From NCBI RefSeq assembly GCF_041647995.1, contig NZ_JARRIB010000003.1, positions 62,001 to 126,000 of the forward strand: a DNA stretch of 64,000 nucleotides, in the 5' to 3' direction. This document shows positions 12,442 through 21,242 of the stretch, piece by piece (positions within the stretch are counted from its first letter, which is position 1; the number at the start of each line of letters is the position of its first letter). The position numbers and the translations under genes are program-made. This stretch comes from Pyrococcus kukulkanii (GTDB lineage: Archaea; Methanobacteriota_B; Thermococci; Thermococcales; Thermococcaceae). The notes below the pieces were generated by a model that did not search any database, had not been told where the DNA came from, and was given only the letters and a program-made list of their open reading frames with translations.

Positions 12442-13629
12442 TTTTCTCACGAGATCCTCTATAACTCCTAGGAACGTTTCAACTTCCTCAAGGCTGTTGT
12501 AGACGTGGAATGACGCCCTAACCGTTCCGTTAATTTTGAGCCTCTTCATAACCGGAAGGGCACAGTGATGCCCACTCCTTACCATTATCTTGTGCTCATC
12601 CAGCACTGAAGCGACATCGTGTGGATGTAACGGCGGAACGTTAAAGCTCACAACCCCAGCATGCTTCTTTAAATTTCTAGGACCGTACCATGGAACTTCA
12701 AGCTCATCTAGGCCTTCCGTAGTTCTTTTGACTAACTTACGCTCCTGTTTCTCTATCTTGTCAAGACCTATCTTCTCTATGTACCTTATTCCCGCCGCCA
12801 GCCCTATTGCCCCACCTATATTGGGGGTTCCAGCCTCAAAGCGTTCAGGAGGCCTGGTTAACTTATACTCATCAAGGGAGACATCCTCTATAGTTCCACC
12901 ACCTATGAGCGGAGGGTCGAACACCTCAAAGAACTCCTCGTTTATGTAGAGAACGCCAATTCCCGTCGGTCCCATTGGCCCCTTATGCCCAGAGAACGCC
13001 AAGAAATCAGCTTTCAGCTTTTTCACGTCAACTTCCATATGTCCAACGCTTTGAGCGGCATCGACAACGAAGATTGCTCCTTCTTCCTTGGCTATCCTAC
13101 CTAACTCCTCAACCTCATGAATAACCCCCAGGGCGTTAGAAACGTGTTGAACTGCAACGAGCTTTGCATCCTTAATTTTCCTCTCCGCGTCACCCAAATC
13201 CAGGTTTCCCTCATCATCGCCCTCTATAAACTCAAGCTTTAGACCAAGCTTTTTAGCCAACCTCTGCCATGGGAGTAAGTTTGAGTGATGCTCATACGGA
13301 GTTGTTACTATTTTGTCCCCCTTTTTGAAGATGTGCTCCAGCCCAAGGGCCACTAAGTTTAAGCTTTCGCTCGTATTTTTTGTGAAAACTATCTCCTCAA
13401 ACTTAGCATTTATGAAGTCCGCAACAACCTTCCTGCTCTCCTCGTACTTGTGAGTTGCAAGTTGGGACAACCTGTGGACTCCCCTGTGAACGTTGGCCCT
13501 GTACTTAAGGTAATATTCATTCATGGCCTCTATTACCGGCCTAGGGGTCAGAGAAGTAGCCGTATTGTCGAAATATATCACCTCCCGGGTTAGGGGGATA
13601 TCCTTCCTAATATCATCTGGAATCTTCAT
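12427..13629 (-). CDS. sufS: SufS/CsdA-type cysteine desulfurase
   Basis: 400-aa PLP-dependent class V aminotransferase-fold enzyme that removes sulfur from cysteine for Fe-S clusters or thiolation. Seen: [31 protein letters not shown], the HHSNLLPWQ loop, [13 protein letters not shown], the PLP lysine in [14 protein letters not shown], and the catalytic cysteine in [13 protein letters not shown] near the C terminus. Ribosome site GGTGGTACT precedes the ATG. Convergent with, and overlapping by 15 bp, the HAD gene. No SufBCD genes are nearby. Confidence 0.92.
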   Translation of the reverse strand: MKIPDDIRKDIPLTREVIYFDNTATSLTPRPVIEAMNEYYLKYRANVHRGVHRLSQLATHKYEESRKVVADFINAKFEEIVFTKNTSESLNLVALGLEHIFKKGDKIVTTPYEHHSNLLPWQRLAKKLGLKLEFIEGDDEGNLDLGDAERKIKDAKLVAVQHVSNALGVIHEVEELGRIAKEEGAIFVVDAAQSVGHMEVDVKKLKADFLAFSGHKGPMGPTGIGVLYINEEFFEVFDPPLIGGGTIEDVSLDEYKLTRPPERFEAGTPNIGGAIGLAAGIRYIEKIGLDKIEKQERKLVKRTTEGLDELEVPWYGPRNLKKHAGVVSFNVPPLHPHDVASVLDEHKIMVRSGHHCALPVMKRLKINGTVRASFHVYNSLEEVETFLGVIEDLVRKLRAQ

Positions 13630-13758
13630 AGTACCACCACCGATGAAAGCTCCTTCAATAATCTTATAGGAATTTCTAGATGTCTCCCCTAATATTCGTT
13701 CCAGCTATAGAACAAATATTTAAAATAAATGTTTCATAAATGTTGCATTGGTGGTAAA

Positions 13759-14331
13759 ATGAGGAACGCCGAGATCATCGCTTTCTCAGCATTGATGGCG
13801 GCACTAAGCTTAATACTGCAGGTGCTTCCTCTTAAGGTCAGAACTCCCTGGGGTATGAGCATAGATCTCGTTGCAGTTCCAATAATAACACTGTACTTTA
13901 TCCTAGGGTTCCAAGCGTCGGTTTTTGGCCTTATCGTAATGACAATAGGCTTGTTTATAATCTCAGGCCCCCACACGATGGGGGTAGGGCCAATTATGAA
14001 GTTTTTTGCAACGCTTTCAGTTATCTTGGGATTGAAGATTTCCGAATATATAGTGAGAGATAAGAACCCTCTCTACATCCTTACGGCTTTCCTACTTTCG
14101 GCTGTAATAAGGGACATCTTGATGATAGCGCTTAACTATTACTTCGCCCTGCCACTGTATCTGAAGATGATTGGGTACAACATAACCTCAAGAACAGAGG
14201 TCATCAAAGTTGTAGAGGAGATGACAAAAATCCCATTCTGGCTCGCAATAGCCCTTCCAAACACCATCCAAACTGCTGTAGATATTTTCGTCGCATTACC
14301 TATAGCCAGGAAAGCCTCAAGGTTTCAGTAG
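13759..14331 (+). CDS. ECF transporter S component-like membrane protein
   Basis: 190-aa integral membrane protein with six predicted helices and the N-terminal pattern NAEIIAFSALMAALSLILQVLPLK, typical of substrate-binding S components of energy-coupling factor vitamin transporters. The substrate is not evident. The ATG at 13759 follows GGTGGTAAA; the ten upstream codons lie before the expected transcript start set by the TATA at about 13715-13724. No ECF ATPase or T subunit lies in the window, so it would share a module encoded elsewhere. Confidence 0.72.
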   Translation: MRNAEIIAFSALMAALSLILQVLPLKVRTPWGMSIDLVAVPIITLYFILGFQASVFGLIVMTIGLFIISGPHTMGVGPIMKFFATLSVILGLKISEYIVRDKNPLYILTAFLLSAVIRDILMIALNYYFALPLYLKMIGYNITSRTEVIKVVEEMTKIPFWLAIALPNTIQTAVDIFVALPIARKASRFQ

Positions 14332-14931
14332 GGGAATCCTCTCCCCAAGCATATCCTCATTTATTGCTTTTTTCACAATTATTGTTTCTCCTTCCAAAAG
14401 AACTACGGAGGTAGATATCTCTTCCATCAGGGCCAAAATTGCAGGGGAGAATTTCTCCGTGGCATCCCTATTGAGGAAGTAGAATGCCACTCTGCTTTCA
14501 TTGCCCACGTAGTCAGACAGCATCTTTAACAGCTTCATATTTTCAAGCATGCTTCCAAGGAATATTAGCTTATGAATTCCAAGCACGAGATTAGTAAATG
14601 GAGGTTTTCCTGCTTTGTCCATAACTTTCGCATATTCCCCTACATTCATTATATATTTCCCAAGCTCAAGCTTCCCAATAACGCTACCTACATTCTTAGA
14701 TCCACCAGTCTTTATGACTTTTATATTCTCTAACTTCCCAACATTAATTCCAGCTAACTTAAGCCTGACATAATACTCATACAAGCTATCCACTAAATCG
14801 TCCACCACGATCGGTAATTTTGAATATGTGACAATGTCATAGAAAAGCAACTCGGGCCTTGAGCACGCCGAATATTCTACTAAGACTGTCTCACCAAGCC
14901 TAAAATTCGATAAAAATTCTTCGAAGTCCAT
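14317..14931 (-). CDS. DUF257 family protein
   Basis: 204-aa soluble protein with an alternating beta/alpha layout reminiscent of RecA/KaiC-like folds but without a clear Walker A. Opens MDFEEFLSNFRLGETVLVEYSA, the entry signature of Pyrococcus DUF257 paralogues. Function unknown. The GGAGG at 14941 lies nine bases before the ATG. Overlaps the convergent S-component gene by 15 bp. Confidence 0.75.
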   Translation of the reverse strand: MDFEEFLSNFRLGETVLVEYSACSRPELLFYDIVTYSKLPIVVDDLVDSLYEYYVRLKLAGINVGKLENIKVIKTGGSKNVGSVIGKLELGKYIMNVGEYAKVMDKAGKPPFTNLVLGIHKLIFLGSMLENMKLLKMLSDYVGNESRVAFYFLNRDATEKFSPAILALMEEISTSVVLLEGETIIVKKAINEDMLGERIPLLKP

Positions 14932-15005
14932 GACGATATACCTCCAGAATACATTAGCGTCTAATGCTTTTAAGCTTTAATGCATACTAGGCCCATAACT
15001 CCGCT

Positions 15006-16271
15006 TTAAATTATTTTTGAATAAGTGACAACTTTTGGTGCTATAAAAGCCCCAATCCTTTCAACATCTTTACCAATCTCAGTGATATTTCTTAACATCT
15101 CGAATACATTCCCCACTATCATGTTACCCTTAAAGGGTATGGCCTCCCCCCTCTGAACTTTATAACCCAGTTCTATGTTTAAAGAAAACTCGCCTGTTAT
15201 TGAATTTGCTGTGTGTTCTCCATACACAGCCCTTATGAACACCCCCTCCTCCAGCGCAGAATCACCAGGGAGGATTATTATATTCGATGTTGATATCTCA
15301 GGTGTAGAATTGTATGACCTAGAGGCATTTCCACCCTCAATATGAAGCAACCGTCCATATTTTTCATCAGCCAAAAAAGACGTTAAAATGCCATTTTTAA
15401 CTATTAGCTTTCTTCTTCCTGGGTTCCCTTCACCATCAAAAGGATAACTGTTAGTGCCACCCTCCAAAGTAGGATCATCAATTAGGGTGAAATTTTCTGA
15501 TGAAACAACCTCACCAACTTTTGAGAATCTACTCTTGCCCAGGTACACGTTTTTTGCTAAAACATTAGGCAAGAATATCGAAAAAATGGAAGCTAAAGCC
15601 TTAGGCTCAATTATAATCTCTCCACTGAACCCATGTATCTTCTTAGCATTCCTACTAAGCTCAAATTCCCAAGTTGCATTTTCTTTTATATTTATTATCT
15701 CCCTCTCAACGTTCGGGAGCGTTCTGTATATTCCGAAGTGACTTCCAGTTCCCTTCCCTTTTGAGTATAGGTACAAGTGCATAGCAAACTCCGTACTCCG
15801 ATCTCTGACGTTTATACCATTAGAGTTCACTATCTCCCTTTCTCTAACCTCAGACCCTATGGAAGCCTCTCCACTCTGAGGGATGTCTAGAAGGTCATGG
15901 CCCCAGGAAATAAGATTTTCAAGTGCCAGCCTTTCTATATCTTTATCGTACAACCCCTTAACGGTGGGATAAGCCTTAGGAACTGGAAATCCGGGATGAT
16001 AATTTTTGCTCAACTTAGCAATCTTATAGGCACTTTTCACAAGATTTTCAAGCTTTTCTTCGCTCCAGCTAAAGCCGCTCAGATAAGAAAAACCGATATA
16101 ACCGTCTACAATCACCCTAACGCCTACGCCTCCCACAATCTTATGCGTTGATCTCTCGATTTCTATCTCTTTAATCTTCCTAAATTTTACCGATGTGACT
16201 TGAGATTTTGAGAAATATATTTCCCAATCAACGTTCATTTTTTCAAGTATCCTTATAAGCTTGTCAATCAC
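15006..16271 (-). CDS. tldE: TldE/PmbA family protein
   Basis: 421-aa partner of TldD. In bacteria the TldD-TldE heterodimer is a metalloprotease acting on unfolded peptides and modified peptide precursors; TldE itself lacks the zinc motif, as here. Recognisable: FIRAVYGEHTANSITGEFSLNIELGY, GNMIVGNVFEMLRNI and FDGEGNPGRRKLIV. The gene starts with GTG (16269-16271) overlapping the tldD stop by GTGA, so it is translationally coupled and stoichiometric. Confidence 0.9.
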   Translation of the reverse strand: MIDKLIRILEKMNVDWEIYFSKSQVTSVKFRKIKEIEIERSTHKIVGGVGVRVIVDGYIGFSYLSGFSWSEEKLENLVKSAYKIAKLSKNYHPGFPVPKAYPTVKGLYDKDIERLALENLISWGHDLLDIPQSGEASIGSEVREREIVNSNGINVRDRSTEFAMHLYLYSKGKGTGSHFGIYRTLPNVEREIINIKENATWEFELSRNAKKIHGFSGEIIIEPKALASIFSIFLPNVLAKNVYLGKSRFSKVGEVVSSENFTLIDDPTLEGGTNSYPFDGEGNPGRRKLIVKNGILTSFLADEKYGRLLHIEGGNASRSYNSTPEISTSNIIILPGDSALEEGVFIRAVYGEHTANSITGEFSLNIELGYKVQRGEAIPFKGNMIVGNVFEMLRNITEIGKDVERIGAFIAPKVVTYSKII

Positions 16272-17635
16272 TCCAGACCCCCCACTATTGCCTCAGTTAA
16301 AATATGGGGACCTCCATCATCTACTGGGACCCATTGTCCCTTTCCACAAAAACCTGGGAATCCTACCTTAACATCATTGCCAATTGCCCTTATTGAATTA
16401 AGGATTTGAAGGATATCTCCGGAAAGTGCAACATCTCTTATCATCTCTTTAATTTCCCCATTCCTTATTATGTAGCCTTCCTTAGCTCCAAACATAAAAC
16501 TTCCATTGGTAATATCTACCTGTCCACCCTTATCTCCAACCATATAAACCCCAAACTTAACTTCTTCAAGCATCTCATCAAATTCCCAATCTGAAGGAGC
16601 GACATAAGTGTTTGACATCCTAACTAAGGGAACATAACTTGAATTCTGAGCCCTTCCATGCCCATTGGGTTCAAGTCCAAGGACAGCGGAAGTTTCTCTA
16701 TCAGTTAGATAATTAACTAGCACACCGTTTTTTATTATCTCGACTTTCTTTCCCCTGACCCCTTCGTCATCATATATATAGCTCCCGAACTTTCCAGGCA
16801 GTGTGGGGTCATCTATCACGGTTAATTCTTCAACTCCAATTTTCTTTCCAAGCATTCCAGTGAGTATACTCTCCCCGCTTCTCACAGAATCCGCTTCAGC
16901 AGCATGACCTAAGGCCTCGTGAATAAAAACTCCCGTAAGTTCGGGATCCATTATAACTGGCAACTTACCGGAAGGAGGAGATTTAGCCTCAAGTAGTTCA
17001 ATTGCTTTTCTAACCACTATTTTAGACCAATATTGAAAATCTATCTTTTCAGCAAGCTCCCACCCCTGGGTACCTCCAAAATATTTCCAATAATTTTGCA
17101 TTAACCCATTGGTCTTTGCAACAACTGATATTCCCATTATTATCCGTGGAGTTACTGTCTCAATGAAACTACCTTCAGAATTCAAGTAGATCTTTCTAAC
17201 TATAGAGTCATGATAAAATGTCCTTCTGGTTTTTATCTTTCCCGTTTTAAGCATCTCATTTATCCCCAGGAAAAACTGAAGCTTATCCTCAAGATCTATA
17301 TCCCTTAGATGTTTTCTCATCTTAATTTCAACTCTATCGCTTATTGGATCCCCAACATAGACTGAAGTTTTAGATTTAGAGAATTTTGCCATCTTCGTGG
17401 CAATCCTTAGAGTTTTCTCAAAATCTTCAACGTTCGTTGTAGATGAAAATCCCCAACCATTTATAAGAACCCTAACACCTATTCCAAAATCTTGATTTGC
17501 TTCAAGCTCCTCGACTTTTCCATTCTCTACATTTATGCTCACAAAATCGACTTCTTCAATTCTCACGTCTATGAATTTAGCCCTATACTTTTCCGAATAT
17601 TCTTGGATAAGCCTTGCCATTTTTTCAAAGTTCAT
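16268..17635 (-). CDS. tldD: TldD family metalloprotease
   Basis: Catalytic half of the TldD-TldE protease. It has the HEALGHAAEAD motif (HExxxH zinc site) around residue 245, FGSYIYDDEG, and the C-terminal GFCGKGQWVPVDDGGPH with the cysteine that completes the zinc site in this family. Start is uncertain: TTG 17653, ATG 17647 and ATG 17635 are in frame. The TATA-like element at 17665-17676 predicts a transcript start near 17647, so either the ATG there is leaderless or the one at 17635 is used; I choose the latter since family N termini begin near MNFEKM. Confidence 0.92.
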   Translation of the reverse strand: MNFEKMARLIQEYSEKYRAKFIDVRIEEVDFVSINVENGKVEELEANQDFGIGVRVLINGWGFSSTTNVEDFEKTLRIATKMAKFSKSKTSVYVGDPISDRVEIKMRKHLRDIDLEDKLQFFLGINEMLKTGKIKTRRTFYHDSIVRKIYLNSEGSFIETVTPRIIMGISVVAKTNGLMQNYWKYFGGTQGWELAEKIDFQYWSKIVVRKAIELLEAKSPPSGKLPVIMDPELTGVFIHEALGHAAEADSVRSGESILTGMLGKKIGVEELTVIDDPTLPGKFGSYIYDDEGVRGKKVEIIKNGVLVNYLTDRETSAVLGLEPNGHGRAQNSSYVPLVRMSNTYVAPSDWEFDEMLEEVKFGVYMVGDKGGQVDITNGSFMFGAKEGYIIRNGEIKEMIRDVALSGDILQILNSIRAIGNDVKVGFPGFCGKGQWVPVDDGGPHILTEAIVGGLE

Positions 17636-17664
17636 AGGCATCCACATCAACAACTAACCAAATA

Positions 17665-17676
17665 CGTTAAAAATCT
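17665..17676. promoter_or_regulatory. Divergent promoter element tldD / psmB
   Basis: CGTTAAAAATCT and its complement AGATTTTTAACG act as the only TATA-like sequence between the two genes, whose starts are about 75 bp apart. It predicts starts near 17697 for psmB and near 17647 for tldD. One element serving both strands is inference. Confidence 0.4.
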
Positions 17677-17709
17677 AAGGGAGTCACATCAACTTAGGAG
17701 GTGCACGAG

Positions 17710-18300
17710 ATGGAAAAGAAAACCGGAACAACCACCGTAGGAATAAGAGTGAAGGAGGGAGTAGTTCTCGCCGCTGACACTCAAGCTTCACTCGATCACA
17801 TGGTTGAAACACTCAACATTAGGAAGATAATCCCAATTACAGACAGAATAGCCATAACAACCGCTGGAAGCGTTGGAGATGTGCAAATGCTTGCAAGGAG
17901 GCTTGAAGCGGAGGCCAGGTACTATTATTTCACATGGGGGAGACCAATGAGTACAAGAGCGATGGCAAATTTACTCAGCAATTTACTCAATGAGAGCAAA
18001 GGACTTTACTTAGTCCAAATAATAATTGGAGGCTACGTTAATGAACCAACGATAGCAAGTCTAGATCCACTTGGAGGACTCATATTTGATAACTATACTG
18101 CCACCGGTTCAGGAACACCATTTGCCATAGCAATCTTAGAAGAGGAGTACAGGAAGAACCTCAGCATAGAAAAGGCAAAAGATTTGGCAGTTAAAGCTGT
18201 AAAAGCTGCAGGTAAGAGAGATGTTTATACGGGAAGCAAGAAGATCCAAGTTGTAACTATAACTAAGGAGGGCATGAAAGAAGAGTTCGTGACTATATAG
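17710..18300 (+). CDS. psmB: Proteasome beta subunit
   Basis: 196-aa Ntn hydrolase forming the inner rings of the 20S proteasome. A six-residue propeptide MEKKTG precedes TTTVGI, so the mature enzyme begins with the nucleophilic threonine 7; the lysine and aspartate/serine of the active site are in [14 protein letters not shown] and the SGTPFA region. The ATG at 17710 follows GGAGGTG with six-base spacing, which discards the GTG at 17701. Thermococcales usually have two beta subunits; this short-propeptide one resembles the second. Followed 14 bp later by a secreted metallopeptidase-like gene. Confidence 0.95.
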   Translation: MEKKTGTTTVGIRVKEGVVLAADTQASLDHMVETLNIRKIIPITDRIAITTAGSVGDVQMLARRLEAEARYYYFTWGRPMSTRAMANLLSNLLNESKGLYLVQIIIGGYVNEPTIASLDPLGGLIFDNYTATGSGTPFAIAILEEEYRKNLSIEKAKDLAVKAVKAAGKRDVYTGSKKIQVVTITKEGMKEEFVTI

Positions 18301-18314
18301 GGAGCCTGAAAATT

Positions 18315-19364
18315 ATGAGAACCTTATTTTCGATACTTCTTATTTTTATAGTTATATCCCAAGCTTTATCTTCAATATCCCCACCTGACATTGTTTTGAG
18401 GAAAATACAGTTTGTCGAGGGGGAAGTTGAAAAAATAAGGGGGCTAAAATTCCAAGAGCAACCTAAGGTGATAATTATAACTCGCCAGGATGCCAAAATT
18501 TTATTTTCTCCTCCAAAGCCCACCAAAGAAATGAAACTCAGGGAAATCATTTATAAAGCAACATTTATCCTACCCCCAGAGGCCAGCCTTCTCAAAAAAG
18601 AGAAGGAGGATACAGCTAATTGGATAGCAGCAACTATTGGTGAGAGGATATACATAATAAGGGAAAATTTCCTATCCTCAGGAGCCATAGCATTAAGGGC
18701 CACGGCACATGAGCTCACTCACATATTGCAGAGGAATTTTAACGCAACTTACAGTGGAAAAACACTTGATGAAACCCTCGCGATAAGAGCCTTAGTTGAA
18801 GGAGATGCAGACTTAGTGGCAGACATATTTTGCAAGGAAAACAATATCCCCATAGTTAAGATAACAAACATAAGTAGGAAGCATCTATACTGGAGCCTGA
18901 ATGTATTCCCTTATGTCTTTGGCGATAGATTTGTGAGATACCTCTATGAAAAAGGAGGATGGGAACTTGTAAATGCCGTGTACAAAAACCCGCCTGCTTC
19001 AACTAAGGCAGTTATGTTCCCCAACTTATACCTAGAAGGATGGAAACCAAAGAGAGTCACAGTTAATGCTACGGGGGTCTTAGAGGATACGCTTGGGGCC
19101 TACTATGTATTCCTAATAACTTGGGAAGTTTACGATTGGAGTACTGCAATGAAGATAGCAAAGTCCTGGGTGGGAGACAAAATAGTACTAACAGAAGACG
19201 GAACCGTAATATGGAGAGTAGAGTTTAATAATGAAACATCGGCGGAGATGTTCGAAAGCGCGCTTAAAACTCTATCCTATCGTCAAAAATTTGGCAAATA
19301 TATAATAAAAAGGACAAATACAACCGTCGATATGATAGCTCAGGGTAAACCTCCCTCATCATAG
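18315..19364 (+). CDS. Secreted gluzincin-like zinc metallopeptidase, uncharacterised
   Basis: 349-aa protein with an N-terminal signal sequence (MRTLFSILLIFIVISQALS), hence exported. Around residue 133 it has AHELTHILQRNF, an HExxH zinc site followed by the HxxQ pattern, and about 25 residues later ALVEGDADLVAD, placing a glutamate where gluzincins carry the third zinc ligand. No known family comes to mind beyond that; Thermococcales homologues are annotated hypothetical. Gap to psmB is only 14 bp, so cotranscription is likely, although the protein would act outside. The last codons overlap an antisense box C/D RNA. Confidence 0.78.
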   Translation: MRTLFSILLIFIVISQALSSISPPDIVLRKIQFVEGEVEKIRGLKFQEQPKVIIITRQDAKILFSPPKPTKEMKLREIIYKATFILPPEASLLKKEKEDTANWIAATIGERIYIIRENFLSSGAIALRATAHELTHILQRNFNATYSGKTLDETLAIRALVEGDADLVADIFCKENNIPIVKITNISRKHLYWSLNVFPYVFGDRFVRYLYEKGGWELVNAVYKNPPASTKAVMFPNLYLEGWKPKRVTVNATGVLEDTLGAYYVFLITWEVYDWSTAMKIAKSWVGDKIVLTEDGTVIWRVEFNNETSAEMFESALKTLSYRQKFGKYIIKRTNTTVDMIAQGKPPSS

Positions 19365-19392
19365 ATCAGCTCGGATCCAGCTCATCATCACA
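19335..19392 (-). ncRNA. Box C/D guide sRNA, antisense to the end of the metallopeptidase gene
   Basis: Minus-strand elements in order: box C ATGATGA (19382-19388), 12-nt guide (19370-19381, GCTGGATCCGAG), box D' CTGA (19366-19369), 3-nt spacer, box C' ATGATGA (19356-19362), 12-nt guide (19344-19355, GGGAGGTTTACC), box D CTGA (19340-19343). All four boxes are perfect and both guides are exactly 12 nt, the archaeal standard for 2'-O-methylation guides. The RNA covers the stop codon of the plus-strand gene. I found no convincing rRNA target in this window (best is 10 of 12 for the first guide in 23S at 48245-48256, with mismatches); a tRNA is possible. Confidence 0.85.
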
Positions 19393-19433
19393 CTTTTAAG
19401 CTCATTAAAATATTCTACCTCAAGGTGGAAATC

Positions 19434-21230
19434 GTGTGTGGTATAATTGGTTATATTGGTCCAAGGAAGGCATCCACTATTATAGTTGACGGCCTTAAAA
19501 GGCTTGAGTATAGGGGATATGACTCAGCAGGGATAGCAACTTGTTATGAAGGTAAAATATTTCTCAGGAAAGGAGCAGGGAAAATAGACGAGTTACTCAG
19601 AAGGCTAAAATTCACAGAACTTCCAGGAAACATCGGTATAGGACACACAAGATGGGCAACCCATGGAGTTCCGAATGATATAAATGCTCATCCCCATCTT
19701 GACTGCACCGGAAAGATAGCCGTTGTTCATAATGGGATTATTGAAAACTTTCAAGAGATAAAAGAGGAGTTAGTAAAAAAAGGCCACGTTTTTAAGAGTG
19801 ATACTGACACCGAAGTAATCGCTCATTTGATAGAAGAAAATCTTAGAATAGTGAAAAACTTTGAAGATGCTTTTCGGATGACTCTTTTAAGGTTAAGAGG
19901 GTCATATGCTTTAGTAGTTCTATTCGCAGATGATCCAGAAAGGCTATATGTGGCCAGAAAGGATAGTCCCCTAATTATCGGAATTGGGAAAGGAGAAAGT
20001 TTCATAGCAAGTGATATCCCGGCATTTTTAGCTTATACAAGGAAAGCAGTATTCCTAGATGATGGAGAGTATGGGATAGTGTCAAAGGATGGATTTTCCA
20101 TAAGAGATATAATCACAGACTCTATCAAAGTCAAACATGTTCATGAAATAAAATGGACCCTTGAAATGGCGGAAAAAGGAGGTTACGAACACTTCATGCT
20201 AAAAGAGATCTTCGAGCAACCAAGAGCTATCAAAGATGCCGTTTATGGTAATATTGAAATTATAGATGGCGTGGCAGAACGGATATTAAATGCAGAGGAT
20301 GTAATAATAGTAGGAATGGGAACGTCTTATCATGCGGCCCTTGTTGGCAAATATCTCATCCAAAGATTTGGAAAAATACCTATCATCGTTGAAGAGGCGA
20401 GCGAGTTTAGATACGAATATGAGAACTTGCTCGACAAGAACTCCCTCGTCATCGCGATAACTCAAAGCGGAGAAACTGCAGATACTGTAGCTGCAATGAA
20501 GCTTGCTAAAAAGGCTGGAGCAAGGGTAATAGGAATAGTAAACGTAGTAGGCAGTCTAGCAACAAGGATAGCCGAAACAACATTATACACGCACGCCGGC
20601 CCAGAAATAGGAGTAGCAGCAACAAAAACGTATACAACCCAATTAACCGTTCTTACGCTACTTGGTATTTCTCTAGGAAAGCTCCAAGGGGTTGATATAG
20701 GAGAAGTAGAGAGGACGATTCCCAGGTTACCAGATCTTGTAGATTCCGTATTGAAGTACAATGAAAAAATTAAAGAGTTAGCTAAAAGGCTTGAAGATAA
20801 AAGGGACTACTTCTACATCGGTAGGGGAATAAGCTATCCAACGGCCCTTGAAGGGGCACTCAAGATAAAGGAAATTGCTTATGTCCATGCCGAAGGACTC
20901 TCAGCAGGAGAGCTAAAGCACGGACCCCTTGCCTTAATAGAAGAAGGAGTTCCTGTTGTTGCAATAGCTCCAACAGGGAAAACTTTCGAAAAAATGCTCT
21001 CAAATATTGAGGAGGCAAGAGCAAGAGGAGGACTAATAATATCCCTCGGTGATGATATTAGACTCCAAGATGTCAGCAATGTTTTCTTAAGGATGCCAAG
21101 AGTTCCAGAAGAAATATCACCTATAGTCTACATAGTTCCGTTACAGTTATTAGCATATCACTTATCTGTCCTAAAGGGTCATAATCCTGACAGACCCAGA
21201 AACTTAGCAAAATCTGTGACCGTCGAATAA
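19434..21230 (+). CDS. glmS: Glutamine-fructose-6-phosphate aminotransferase GlmS
   Basis: Makes glucosamine-6-phosphate, the first step to UDP-GlcNAc. Class II glutaminase domain (residues 1-225: [31 protein letters not shown]) followed by two SIS isomerase domains ([35 protein letters not shown]) and the C-terminal AKSVTVE. The start is fixed by chemistry: the GTG at 19434 puts the catalytic cysteine at position 2, exposed after Met removal, and AAGGTGGAAATC gives the ribosome site; the frame's earlier GTG (19425) would bury it. Upstream of the glycosyl transferase aglB by 12 bp, consistent with sugar supply for glycosylation. Confidence 0.96.
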   Translation: MCGIIGYIGPRKASTIIVDGLKRLEYRGYDSAGIATCYEGKIFLRKGAGKIDELLRRLKFTELPGNIGIGHTRWATHGVPNDINAHPHLDCTGKIAVVHNGIIENFQEIKEELVKKGHVFKSDTDTEVIAHLIEENLRIVKNFEDAFRMTLLRLRGSYALVVLFADDPERLYVARKDSPLIIGIGKGESFIASDIPAFLAYTRKAVFLDDGEYGIVSKDGFSIRDIITDSIKVKHVHEIKWTLEMAEKGGYEHFMLKEIFEQPRAIKDAVYGNIEIIDGVAERILNAEDVIIVGMGTSYHAALVGKYLIQRFGKIPIIVEEASEFRYEYENLLDKNSLVIAITQSGETADTVAAMKLAKKAGARVIGIVNVVGSLATRIAETTLYTHAGPEIGVAATKTYTTQLTVLTLLGISLGKLQGVDIGEVERTIPRLPDLVDSVLKYNEKIKELAKRLEDKRDYFYIGRGISYPTALEGALKIKEIAYVHAEGLSAGELKHGPLALIEEGVPVVAIAPTGKTFEKMLSNIEEARARGGLIISLGDDIRLQDVSNVFLRMPRVPEEISPIVYIVPLQLLAYHLSVLKGHNPDRPRNLAKSVTVE

Positions 21231-21242
21231 GGGGGTGAGAGT

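Noticed and set aside
13200-13235. ATGATGA on the minus strand (complement of CCTCATCATCGCC)
   Set aside because: Lies inside the cysteine desulfurase gene and has no CTGA at guide distance, so not a C/D RNA. Several other TGATGA hits in coding DNA were dropped for the same reason.
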